Origin: Candolleomyces eurysporus
Taxonomy: Eukaryota; Basidiomycota; Agaricomycetes; Agaricales; Psathyrellaceae
Direction of reading: 5' to 3'
Assembly: GCA_027579435.1 (NCBI GenBank)
Contig: JANBPK010000809.1
Coordinates: 1-64,000, forward strand
DNA: 64,000 bases
Positions 47,787 to 59,069 of this stretch are shown here, piece after piece. Below the pieces are notes generated by a model. That model searched no databases. It worked only from the letters and a program-made list of their open reading frames with translations, and had not been told where the DNA came from. Position 1 is the stretch's first letter. Each line of letters begins with the position of its first letter. The position numbers and the translations under genes were made by a program.

Positions 47787-49093
47787 TAATGGCCACCGCA
47801 GACAGCCAAGTTGTTGTACTTCTTGAAGTTGTTGGAGTAAGCGTTGATACCCATGATCCAGGAGTTGAAATATTGGTGGAGACTAGCGATGGGTTAGTAC
47901 AAGAAAGGGGAAGGGAAAGGTCGAACAAACGTACTAATCAAGGTTGTTCTGGCAAAGGCAGCAGGAGCTGTGGCGAGCGCGGGTAGCATCGTCCTGAATG
48001 ACAGAAGAAGTTTCGTTAGCATGGCACAAAGCTACAGTAGGTAGAGAGAAGACGCACAAAGGTCATTCCACGGCGCCATCCGTTGTATTGGCCAACAGAA
48101 ACAAGGAGGTTACCACCATTAGCTTCAACACGGCCGGCAAAGAACCTAGCACCGGTGCGAACGTTGAAGTCCTGCAAAATTCATCCAGTCAGCCAACAGG
48201 CAGGGATACAAGGGGGCTTGATTCTACTTACGGGGTTCTTGCAGTCGCCGCCAGGAGCACCGCCGCACTTGTCCTGGGTGATTTGCATCAGCCCTTGTTC
48301 ACCTCCACCACCGGTGATCCAAGGCCTGCACGAGCTCTCCTGGAGAGCAAAGGCCGCAATCATGATGGGGGGGNATACCCGTCTCACGTCCGTACTTCTC
48401 GAACAAGGGGATGTACTCCCGGCAAGCCTGGTAGGGGCTGTTCGGCATAGCAAGTGCTTCTTGGAGGGACTTGTAGCGGACGTTGCCCAAGTTGAGGTTG
48501 GGAGGGTTCCATCCGCCGGCATGGATACCACAGTTCATCCAGTCGATGTGTCCATTAGGACCAGATTCGCTGTTGGTGTTCTCTGTTATAAAGGTTTAGC
48601 GTATGCAAACACGTACGTAATAGTTGAAGAGACTGACGAGTTGCACGAGAATTACCGCAAGGACCCTGGAGGTTGACGATACCGCCATGGGTGGCTCCAT
48701 TGTCGTTGTTGTTGTTGTTACTGTTGCTGTTGCTATTACCGTTGTTGTTGTTGGTGACAGAGTTGGACTTCGGAGTCGACTCTGGCGCCTTGGTAGTAGA
48801 GACCCTAGCAGCAGTAGGGCTGGCACGAGTGGTGGGAGTAGGGGTGGACGGAGCCTAGCAGAGGTTCAAATCTATGATCAGAGTCCGAGAAAGAGAGATT
48901 GACGTGGAAGACTAACAGCGCTGGAAGAGGTACGCTTGAGGCAGCGCTTGCGAGGCTTCTTCTCCAAGCTGGTGTTCTGGCGACGGGCCAGCGAGACGTG
49001 GCGATGGGACAGGGCGACGCCGTTATGGACGACGCTAGCGTTGGCAGTTACGACGGCCATAAAGAGGGCCAGCAAGAGGGACTGGAACTTCAT
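47787..49093 (-). CDS. Secreted glycoside hydrolase family 23 (lysozyme-like/SLT) protein
   Basis: The start at 49093 encodes a signal peptide (MKFQSLLLALFMAVVTANAS), then a basic RRQN/KKPRKR segment that may be a propeptide. A Ser/Thr/Pro linker and an Asn/Ser run follow. The catalytic domain reads MIAAFALQESSCRP, GGGGEQGLMQITQDKCGGAP, TGARFFAGRVEANGG and SVGQYNGWRRGM. The glutamate in QESS is placed as the general acid of GH23, and GEQGLMQI is the SLT-type motif. Paired cysteines suggest an extracellular fold. Family members cut peptidoglycan, or chitin in some branches, so a role against bacteria or in wall turnover is inferred. The N at 48374 must be removed to keep the frame through ETGIPPIMIAAF. 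The last exon ends AVCGGH at 47787-47789. Confidence 0.82.
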
Positions 49094-51913
49094 GATGGAC
49101 TAGGGACTATCGTGTGTGTTCAAAGAGCGACGGTGATAGAGATAGAATGTAGTTTGCAAGGAGAGGGGAAGAGGTGAGTGAGGGGAGAGAGAAAAAAANG
49201 GTTGAGCAAATCAGTTTCAAGGGCGGACTCCAAGCTTAAGTTTCCAAGACTCTCCGTTCATGTCTTTATGTAGTGATTCTCACCATCATCAGTCTTCTTG
49301 GCGCTCTAAATCTCTCTCCGCCACACCCCTCCGTGTCGGCTATCTGATGGCACTTTGCACTTAAATTTAGCCCTCTTCTATTTTTTAGACTCGTAGGAAA
49401 AGATTAGCATTGTTGAAGACGAAGCAGACGAGAAGAATTTCTGCAAGTCGCTGCCAAGGCCAGCTGGAGTGCCCATTGTAGATTGCTAGCCGTGATACCA
49501 TCATTCCGCATTAATCTTTGTCGTCAAGCGAAATAGTCTCGGCGGACGATGCGCCCATAGTATACGGTCATCCCGTCCCCGTCCCCGTAACTTCATAGTT
49601 CAACAACATAATTGACATAAGTACTCAGCTCCAACAATCTTACGTGGCAGGGCGGTGTACTTTAACCGTCTGTTCGACGCTTTTTGCGCCAAATGACCGA
49701 GAAACTCCCATTCAGTCCCGCAACGTCATTCATGTGGCATCAAGGCATGTTCTATGCCCCTGCGCTTTCTTCGAATTCAAACTCACGCGGGTACCACGTT
49801 TCTTCTAGACCTTTAGTCTTTCAGAGTCAAAGAATGTTCGAAGTACGTGGAGAAGGCTTCCATGTGGAACTGGACTGTGCTGCGCATTGCTGTTCGGATC
49901 CTCCACCTGCTCCAGCATCACCTGACGAGGCTTGCCCGAAAGAACTGCCGGAGCTACGGTCGGGGTCTTTGTGCTCTTCCTTGAAGCGACAGCGGCAGCG
50001 AGTTGGGGCTGGACGGGGGCCGCAGGGCAAGGACAGCACCCCATGCCCGAACTGGTAACACCATTTCCCTTTCCTGTGACCAAATCTCAGTGGTCCCATC
50101 AAGCTTGCATGATTTGCACTAAAACCTCTTTGGCAGGTCGCACCTAGCCAAAAAGAATCACCTGTCGATCATCGGCGAGCACTGCAAAGAGGGCACGTTT
50201 TGGGCTGGGTCCTCCTGGTCACAGCCCATCTCGACTTTTCCCTTTCTGCCATCACATCTCCTGAACTTCATTTTGAGTTTTGAGCTTAACAGATAAATGA
50301 CTGGCGCAGCGAACCAGGCTCTGAAAGTACGATCATGATCGGCAGCACCAAATTAACGAGTTCCTACTGGTGCATACTGACACCTGCATCGATGAATGAC
50401 TCATGTTTGTTGCCTAATTCTTTGGCATGTCGTCTGTACACCTCCTGGCCCAGGCGCAGTATACCCCGATCGCAACAGGCACCGGCTCTGGTCAAACAAG
50501 CGCTCGGAACGGAGGCTTCTCTCCTAAGGTCAAAGTAGATCGCGGTAATAGAGACCCCTTAGCATGCCAGTGGCCTCGTTGAACTGAAACATTGCCCACA
50601 AAATCGTCTCGGGACTGGATCGGGCAACTAGGGTCCGCTGTTACAGCTCTGGGACATACTGAAGCGGCGACGAACTCATCATACCAATTTCTATCTTTCT
50701 GGAAATGAATACTGGCCTACACTTCGTGAGGCATCTGCTGTCAGGTATCTCCGTCGCTACGTGGGTCAACTCCTTCTGGCAACTCTCGAATGCCGATCTG
50801 GTGCACTATTAACGTTTGGCGCATGGGCAGGGTTCAATGAACGCTATAACAGGCAACCAGAGTACGCTAAGGGCGTTCAACCTCGCACGCAGAGTAACCG
50901 TGCCCCACAGTCGACAATCCCGTCAATGTCCTGCTTGCTGGGTCCGAGTAGCCTGAAGTAGCCGGTCGTGCTATCTGTGTCCTGTGTAACTGAATTGAAG
51001 TCATGGCAGTGATATGAAAAGGTGCTCGTGTTCTCCAGGCTGCAGAGTCGATAAACCGGTGCATCGACGTCAGTATTTATACCTTATTGAGATCGACCGC
51101 GCGTATCACCGACAGGGTCTATTTTGAAATGAAGTCATCGCCAGAGTTGCGGCGATCCTCCTCCCCCCTCAGGGACTGCACCCTCACATTGGCCTTATCT
51201 CATAACTTTGACATCGACAAGGCTTTTTATTATAGGGAAGTGTTTCAAGACCTCGACGCAGGGCAATGTTCATGAAGCTCTGGGATCTGGCTCAAACTTG
51301 CAACTCTATCGCTGAATTGGCATGTTTCCATGAGGTGTTTATGTCCTCGTTAGTTTGCATTTTCTGCGATGACTCTATATTTCTCGATCTGATACTCTTT
51401 TCTTTATCGAGTTTTTCTTGGCCCAATATCATTTTGCTCCGTTGAAGTTCCGTCCACCCCACCAGCACCAAGTCCGACGGCTCCGTCGGCTGAACTGCAT
51501 TCTTATCAAAGCAGCTTGGACCATAAAGAATGGACAGCGGTCCCGGGACTCGAGCGGAGCTTGGACGGTCCCCAGCTCGGAATTGACTCGATAGGGGGAG
51601 GCTGTGTGCGTCGGCGCTTCAAATGGGAAAAGCGTCGGCTGTGTGGTGAGTCAGTGGGTGTTTGTTGTGACGTGTTAGTATGGGAAGCGGTGGAGGTGAC
51701 TCGCCCGGGCGAGCGGCCAGGCAAAAGGCCCAGCTGAATCCTGAACTGCCCTCGAACGTACCCCTGCCGACTCAGAGCTACTGCTAGACACCTCCAGCTT
51801 CATCCATATTGCGTTCTTCACAAAGTTTACTGACTCTCAGTGATCTTTGTGACCCAGGATTGACCCAGGTCTAGTCAAGACTTGGTCGATCCTCTCTGAC
51901 TCCCACTTTCGCA
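49094..51913. other. Intergenic, no supportable gene
   Basis: About 2.8 kb between the divergent GH23 and cyclin genes. Open frames up to 124 codons occur at 49684-50058 and on the opposite strand over the same bases. None shows a recognised motif or a plausible exon chain. I see no RNA gene or mobile element. The stretch next to 49093 should hold the GH23 promoter, and the last few hundred bases the cyclin promoter. Confidence 0.5.
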
Positions 51914-52036
51914 ATGTATTCCATACCTCCATCCCGCCTGCTCTCTGTCTCCGTCTCTGCCTCGTTCTCTTCTGTCTTCTCCTCCTTCCACACTATCATT
52001 ATTGTCAAGTCTGATGCGCAAGTCAAGAACCTTTGA
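51914..52036 (+). promoter_or_regulatory. Upstream open reading frame in the cyclin leader
   Basis: An ATG at 51914 opens 40 codons (starting MYSIPPSRLLSVSVSAS, stop at 52034-52036) that end 118 bases before the cyclin ATG. The presence of transcript over this part is inferred, not shown. If transcribed it would reduce translation of the cyclin unless ribosomes reinitiate or leak past. Confidence 0.35.
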
Positions 52037-52154
52037 AGAACCGGTCCACCCCCAGTAATCATATCCACCCTGTAATCCAACGCACCCAACTCCAAAGCAC
52101 AACCACCTCTCTGTCTTTTTTTTTCTGATCTCTATATAATCCCAACTCCCCGAA

Positions 52155-54455
52155 ATGCACGCCATCTCTCACACACTTGCACATAGGGCACCACCGGGTT
52201 CTAGAACTAGGGTCCGGTGGCAGCCCTACACCTCTCTGCCAAACTGTACACCATCCTCCTCCTCGAGCTCGAAATCGAGCTCTCCAGCCTCATACTCCAC
52301 ACCCGCTACATCAATTGCATCCCCCGCCCCACTCTGTGACAAGTCCGATAGATCAACAAACCAGAATTCCCTGAATTGCTCATCCTCTACCCCTGAACTC
52401 GTTCGGGACCCCAGTTCTTCGAAAAACAAGTTTGCGCTCGGTCTCGTGGGTATGTACATGTCACACACGCCCGATTTTCTGTTATTCACCCAGGGTTTGC
52501 ACCGCGACGTAGATCAAGCTGTTAAAACTCTGTGCGACGTCTGGCGCCCGCAAGATATCCCCCCNAGCCTTCAGCAACCCCAGGACAGCCAAAGCAGCCG
52601 CATCCCTTCCAGACTTATCGTCGAAGGTGCATGCTTTTCGTTCTGGCGGTCTCTTATCCTTGAAATCGCGCCCTCCTCCCAATGCCCCCACAACCATCCT
52701 CACTGCCTCAACGCTTGCTTCTATTCCCACGCATCACACTCCCCCAAGCTCAGCCGCCCCACCCGCCCTCTTGCAGACAGGAACTTCTGATCTCCGAAAC
52801 CTCGTTCCCCTTCGGGGTTTTGTACACGAAGTGCTTCGTCGCTCCCGCACCTCTGGCTGTGTCCTTCAGACCGCCCTCTGCTATCTCGAGGCCATCCGGC
52901 CGAAGATATCGGAGCTTGCCCACCTCGAACGAATCGGGAAAGGCACCAATGGCGAGCCAGAGACGGTACCGAGAATCGTCAAAGCGACAGAAGAAGAAAT
53001 CGAGAGATATCGTCTGGAGGAGGCGCGAGAGCTAGAGCTCGGCAGCGGCGAGGCCACCATTCGATTTCCAAACGACGAGCATGACATAGATGTGATGGAT
53101 ACTGTGAGGATCGACGACGATGAACACAGCTACATCGACGCCGTCGAGGTTTTTGAACCGTCTAGGACTCAACCTACGGAGACGAGTCAATCGATGCCGA
53201 TTGATTCGTCCTCGACCATTGAAGAGACGGAGCAACCTTCGGATCGACATGCGTTCACCAGCTTTTCAGACGATCCCGCTCTCAACCCCTCTATCAATCT
53301 TCCCTCACCTCTCCTATGCCCCCGACGCGCTTTCCTAGCTGCACTCATCCTTGCCTCGAAGTTTACCCAAGACAAGTGCTATTCCAACCGCGCCTGGGCC
53401 AAACTTACTGGCTTGCCTGCCAGGGAGATCGGCCGGTGCGAAAGAGCCTTGGGATGTGCCCTGGAATGGCGCCTCTGGGTTGGCAAATCTGCTTCGGCCA
53501 ACGCCCAGGCTTCGCCAAATGCAACTCCTGTGGTAAGATCGATGGCCCGCTGCCAAAGCGAGCCTACTCTCGCCTTTTCGACGGCGCCTTCCGAACCGCC
53601 CAAACCAACGATCGCGAGCGAATGCTCGGCACTTTTGCCTGAGATCGCCTCTGCAAACGCTGGTATGGGTGGCCAAGGTCGCACAACTGGTCCCCGTCGT
53701 ACCGTGAGAAGAGCCTCGACGCTTCCTGCTGGCAGCATAGCAAACGGAGACATTCTAACTCAGGCAAGTGACTCATACTACACGGATAGAACGAGCAGGT
53801 CTCAATTCTTTCCTTGTAGTTTACCTCGGTTAGGCAGACGGAAAGCGGATACATTTCGGAGACAACCAGCGGCACGCTGGTTACGAGTCCTGCCGCGCCC
53901 TCGTTCCAATTCAACGGAGATATGCACGTTTCAAGCCCTTCAAGCCCGGCTCACGGCTGTCCACGATCTGCCCCATCCAGCACCGGTGCCCTTACCCCAA
54001 GCCCAGACATGCCAGGGTTGAGCTACTCCCCGTCGTCCGCTTCGTCGTCGTCCGGCTCCTCGTCCATTGGCGAAAGGACCGTTCAGATGACTGCATTCTT
54101 TGACGATTGCAGCACAGAGTACTTCAACAGTCCTGTCGCGCGCATTAATACCAAGCTCCTCGTTCCGGGATACGGTAACGGCGGCTCTGGCTTCTTGGGC
54201 ACCTGTGGGCTACCAACGTTGCTCGCGAATAACTGCAAACCGCATGCGGTAGCAAACGGCGACTATCAAAGCGCACAATCCCCTTCGGGATATGGCATTC
54301 TTGGCAATGGGATTTCACCCCAGATTGTCGTCGACCTTGCTCCAGATCCACCCAACGGCAATGGTCTAGGGCCTTTCCGGTTTGGCTTTGGCAGCACGCT
54401 TGAACATGCTCCCGTGTCTGGCAGCGATGGCTTGCACTACGAACGAGGGTTCTAG
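52155..54455 (+). CDS. PCL/Pho85-type cyclin with a split cyclin box
   Basis: The chosen start is the ATG at 52155, giving a Ser/Pro-rich front. After an intron the protein reads GLHRDVDQAVKTLCDVWRPQ and, once the N at 52565 is dropped, DIPPAFSNPRTAKAAASLPD. The cyclin fold begins LRGFVHEVLRRSRTSGCVLQ and TALCYLEAIRPK. It is then interrupted by an acidic insertion of roughly 130 residues and resumes at LLCPRRAFLAALILASKFTQ, CYSNRAWAKLTGLPAREIG and CERALGCALEWRLWVG. This is the pattern of Pcl/Pas1-type G1 cyclins that bind Pho85-like kinases. A 74-base intron at 53764-53837 uses a GC donor (CAG|GCAAGT). The tail is Ser/Gly-rich and ends LHYERGF at 54455. The N-terminal exon is the least certain part. 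Confidence 0.8.
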
Positions 54456-56086
54456 GTCTTGCAAATCAGTCAATTCTGGTTCTGTTACTCTATCACCTCC
54501 CTTTTCCCTATCTATTTATTGTCACCTCTCGGCATATCGTCTCTAGCACGATGGCTATCACTGGTTCAGCTGTTCTCCTCTCCCAAGTTGGCTTGATACT
54601 CTGCTGCCATACCCGGGGTCTCGGAGTGACATGCTGTTCCGGCTGGTCAGTCATCGTTGTGTTTGAGCGCATCCGTGCAGTTTCCAAATTTCCCTCGAGG
54701 CCAACAATTTAACTCGATGTGAGTCGATGCATTCCCGTATTCTCCAATAACTCCTTTTACTGTATGAATGTTTCCCCTTGTGTGGATGTGGGTGGTTACG
54801 GACCTGAAAAGGTTACTTGACTTGCGCTTTCTTCTTGATATTCCATTTCTTCCTTTCCTCTTTTGTAGTCCATCTCCTTTTTTTTTTCCTCTTTCCCGTT
54901 TTATCTCGTCTCTCCGTCTCTAGCTCCTTTTTTNCCCCGCTGCTCGTGCAATGTGTCATTATGAATACACGTCACTGTGCTTGCTATAATGTACTTGTTG
55001 ATCATTGTCCTTGCTCTTCGGACTCCCCCCNGCCAAGCGATACACCAACCGTCAGTCGCCATGGATCAAGCATCATACGCAGCACATCCCGCGAGGCTGA
55101 ACGTTCTCTTCCCCCAGGCTCTAAATACTCAACAAAAACAAACATACACAGAAGAAGAGTTGGATAACGCAAACGCTGGTGGAAGAAGTAGTGATCAGTT
55201 CGTACACTCCTCTTCATCTATACGATCGACATTGCCACGGCTAGATACCTTTACCCAACTGTATATGTACTACTATTACTTTCCTCTCTCATACACTCCG
55301 CGCGTTCTGTCGTCGATGGTTGTCGATCATGGGTGGAGGGTTTGGGACACATCTTAGGGGAGAGGCCGGTTGTGCTACTGCGGGATCCTGTTGTCCGTGC
55401 GGTCGGAGATCAAGCCACCAAGAACAGCCTCGACGAATCCGATGGATGAGGATGAAATCAGCTGTACGCAACTGTACAGGCTGTAACGTCAACCAACCAT
55501 CGCTGACACAGGATGACCCGCGCAGCTGCTGTCATTGGCTCTGATTCTCGGCACGCACCAATCGTTCGAATCTGCTACCCATCGCTCGGATCTCTATGCG
55601 TATCTCCTACAGCATTGCCATTAGGGTCAGGCGCCTAAACCCTGGTGACTGGCGCTAACAACGACGCATCGGAGATCGGAACTCTACGCCTGACGTGGTC
55701 GGAGGTCGTCCATGTCGTTACATGGATATCGATGTGCTTGGATCCGTTCTGCTTCAATCCCTTGCTATTTTATTGCCGCCGTGTCGTCATCATTCCGACT
55801 AGAGGTTTCCGACTACTAGAGTACAATGTATCTTTATTCGCTATACTTATATCCATCTGGTTTTCGTTAACATTCCGCGAACATTCATCCATACTAGATA
55901 TACATGATCGGTTCACTGCTTAGCTGCAATTTAATTAATTAACCCAAACCCTAAGCGTCCGAGCTGCGTTGCTTGAGACCAAATGAATAGAATTAGTTAC
56001 ACCATCCTGTTCTTGAGATTGAAGCTGTACAAAGAACTCACGTAGTAAATTGTTTACATTGCAGCGTAAAGATGGGCGCAAAGCAA
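54456..56086. other. Intergenic, no supportable gene
   Basis: About 1.6 kb with Ns at 54934 and 55031 next to T and C runs. A long pyrimidine tract precedes several short frames with no recognisable product. The stretch probably includes the 3' ends of the cyclin (+) and the hypothetical gene (-). Confidence 0.5.
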
Positions 56087-56980
56087 TTACTCGTGGAAGA
56101 ATTCGAGGGGAACGTCGGCGGTTTGGATTGCGCGCCATTTGGTCGGACGCCCGTCAGCATCTCGCTCGCCCTCATCAGTGAAGAGTGAATGGAATTTCAC
56201 ATCTTCTGTGCCCTACGGAGATGAGGATAATTGGAAGATCGGTCGGTCAGCCGTGATGAAGGTGAAGCGATGGTCAAATGATATTTACTCGGTTGGGAGG
56301 ATCGTGGATGCTGATGGATCGGTGGCGAAATGAAGTAGGCGTCGGTGTCGGAGTTGCCATATTAGAAAAAAAATGAGAGTTGAAGTTCGACACAATCACT
56401 CACCGTACGTGAATGAACCCCTCTCCTTCCTCATCGTTGACCGCAGGGATCCTGATCTTTCCAAGAATGATGACTCCGTAAGAGGTTACTGCGCTTCGAA
56501 TCTGGTTTCGTGGCCGGGTGTTAGGTGGAAACCGAGATTAACCAGACCCGATTCAAAGACTCTCACCTCAACAAGGTCGTTCTCGATGGTGAAATCCACC
56601 AGCTCCTTCTCGCTGAGCCCCTGAGCTCTGGACCACATCTTGGGTTCGTGCAAGTCCCAGTGACGCCGGGACTTGACAATCTCGGATTTAATGGTTGGAA
56701 GAACATTGTTGAAGGCCTCTATGGCGTTCTCTGCAGGTGGATGCGGTTCGTTGAAGTTAAGGATTTCACCTGAAGCTGTATACGGTCGTTGAAAGAGCTG
56801 TCAACGATCGCCAGCGAGATAGAGCATTTGTGGGTCTTACCCATTGTCGACGATTGCTTGACACTATCCGGAGAAAGGCTCGATGTCGTAGACTATGTTG
56901 GATGATAAAAGGAGAGTACCAGAAACGATTAGTTACCGTGGCGGGTCCGTCGCGATGGGCGCTTCAGTCACGCCTCTCAT
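56087..56980 (-). CDS. Conserved hypothetical protein, six exons, about 190 residues
   Basis: A spliced minus-strand gene with exons 56937-56980, 56841-56892, 56567-56797, 56404-56501, 56289-56310 and 56087-56212 gives exactly 191 codons. The largest exon reads SGEILNFNEPHPPAENAIEA and SRRHWDLHEPKMWSRAQGLS. It continues ELVDFTIENDLVE, IRSAVTSYGVIILGKIRIP, EGEGFIHVR and, at the end, DVKFHSLFTDEGERDADGRP and IQTADVPLEFFHE. Consistent splice signals and the multiple-of-three sum argue for a real gene. I do not recognise a family; the alternating beta-like strands suggest a small folded protein. The first two exons and the start at 56980 are less certain and the gene may extend upstream. Confidence 0.6.
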
Positions 56981-59069
56981 ACTCTTGGCATGGGAAAATG
57001 GGACAACACGCCCTCCGCCATCATGGCGTCGTCGGGGCACCGCCACGCATGCTCCTCGACCGCCCCAAACGCTCTGGAATCCAGGCCTATCACCACCAGT
57101 GGCCGCTGAAATAATCCTTCCAGGGAGCTACGACGTGTTATGGGGTTCTCACAATTTACCGTGGCTCCGCGATAACTCTTCTGCCGCTGGAGCTTTGCTG
57201 CATAGCACCTCAAGGTGATGTTTCGAACGGGTAGGTTCTGTGGAGCCAGGATGCAACGGAAATGTTCCTCAGCTGAGCCTTTTACTTGAAACCATTGAAT
57301 TCGACATATCGAGCCATAAAGACGGATTTTATCATGTCCCCATTTGCAATCGCAGCGGAACTCAACCTGCCATCACTGCTCGCCGTGCACGCGTTGGGTT
57401 TGGACGGGAAATCTTGAGGATGGTCAGTCAGCAACAAGGCCTGCAAGTCCAGCAAAACGAGTTCTCCATAAAGGCTCAAATGCGCCTTCCCCCACTCTTT
57501 GGAATCTTCTGGAATAATTCGACTTTGAGTCACGATTTTAGCGCTCTGGAACTGGGATGGACACAACCACCGGCCTCGCTCATCCGGGCCAGGGAATTCA
57601 GTGCAGCCCTGCATATACGTTGGGCACCTTTTTTTNGGCCTTATTGATTTGTCCCCACATCCCATAACTTCTGTTTGCCGCGTCCTTGGTTTTCAGACTG
57701 CCGCGTTGTCCCTTCGTAGCCACTGTACGTTAACCCGTCTTGAATTCGTTCTTCTGCTCGGTATTAATTCCCTTTCCGTATCTATATCCATCAAGAAGAA
57801 TTCCACAGTGACCAGATGTGATTTGTGTCTAAATTTTGTAACAAGGACCCCATGACTGCCTGCCCAGTGTTTCAAGTAATCACTGAATCCAATTGCACCA
57901 TCCCTTCTGTAAGGATCGGCGGGATTTGCCCTCCGTTCTGCCGAGGAAAGAAGCACTGTCACATCAAGGCAGCTTCGTACTTTACTACGTTTGCCTGTCG
58001 TCGTAGTTAGCAACATCGGGATATCCGGGCAGTCCGAATTCTAGTTCTCCTTTCGACCCCACCAGCCCTCCACCCCGTCTCTTCGAACAGCTGTCCAGGC
58101 TATTATGCCATAGAAAGAGTTCCCATGGTTTTCCAGCTTGCCCCTTCGTCACATCACTTTCGCGGTGCCCAATCTCGGGACGATGGAAACCACGAGCTTA
58201 ACGGAAATGACCTCTTGTCGTGCGACAGTACGGCCACATTTCGTACAACTGCACGCCTCCTGGAGCCAGACCTGAATCACCTGTAGGCTTCCATTCAGTC
58301 AGGCTGAAACTCATTTGAGTTGTCAATATTGCAAAGCCTTCGGCACGGCGCGCAGATTCTTGCCAATGCGTTACGAATGGATTCTTATGCTATGAGACTC
58401 CACGGTGCCTGGAACCTGCTTGGAGCAATCTTTGGTGAACAAATTCATCTACCGCGACGGTGGTCGTACCAAGTGCGATTAGCATAGCTTTAGCGACGAG
58501 TATGGATATCTAGATGTGGCGATGTGGTACTAATAGGCGTTGAATGAGGCTGAGGAGCCAACGCAAACCCCACATCCTGAATAAATTGGACCCTGAGATC
58601 TTGCACCGATAGACATCCGACAGCGCTCCGGGAACAGGTCACTGTGTTTCCGATGTTGATTTTGACCCTGAAAACTACCAATGGCTTGACCTCACGAATC
58701 TCGAAAGGTGGCTGGGCGTCCGGGCGCCATGCAGTAATGACGAGCTACGGCTATCTGTGCTTCTAGTCATCCTCTAATATGCCCAAGCTTCCTTCTGACA
58801 GGCGCCATGTTATTTCCCGAGCTGTGTCGGCAAACCAGTCGCCCAGGGGGACCATCTAGCATTGCACCCGATTGGACGTCATGCGCCACCGACACGCCGC
58901 ACGGTAAAGGTGCGTCGTACAGAGTCGCCCCATCGCCTTGCGACTGTAGTTGGATAGTATTATATTTTAAAGGCGTCATGTAAATAGACTACAGAAACTT
59001 GGCTTTAAAGCCTTAATTAAATTATTGCGAAAGTGGAAGAGGAATGCAAGTGGCGTCGTGATATAGGCA
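56981..59069. other. Intergenic, no supportable gene
   Basis: About 2.1 kb. A 127-codon minus-strand frame (57282-57665) and a 135-codon plus-strand frame (57240-57647) occupy the same bases; neither has a recognised motif. The remainder holds only short frames. No RNA gene or repeat is seen. Confidence 0.45.

Noticed and set aside
49684..50102. Overlapping frames of 90 to 124 codons on both strands
   Set aside because: Pro/Ser/Arg-rich translation of GC-rich DNA without motif or plausible exon context.
57240..57665. Overlapping 127- and 135-codon frames on opposite strands
   Set aside because: At most one could be real; neither resembles a known protein, and the minus frame also crosses the N at 57636.
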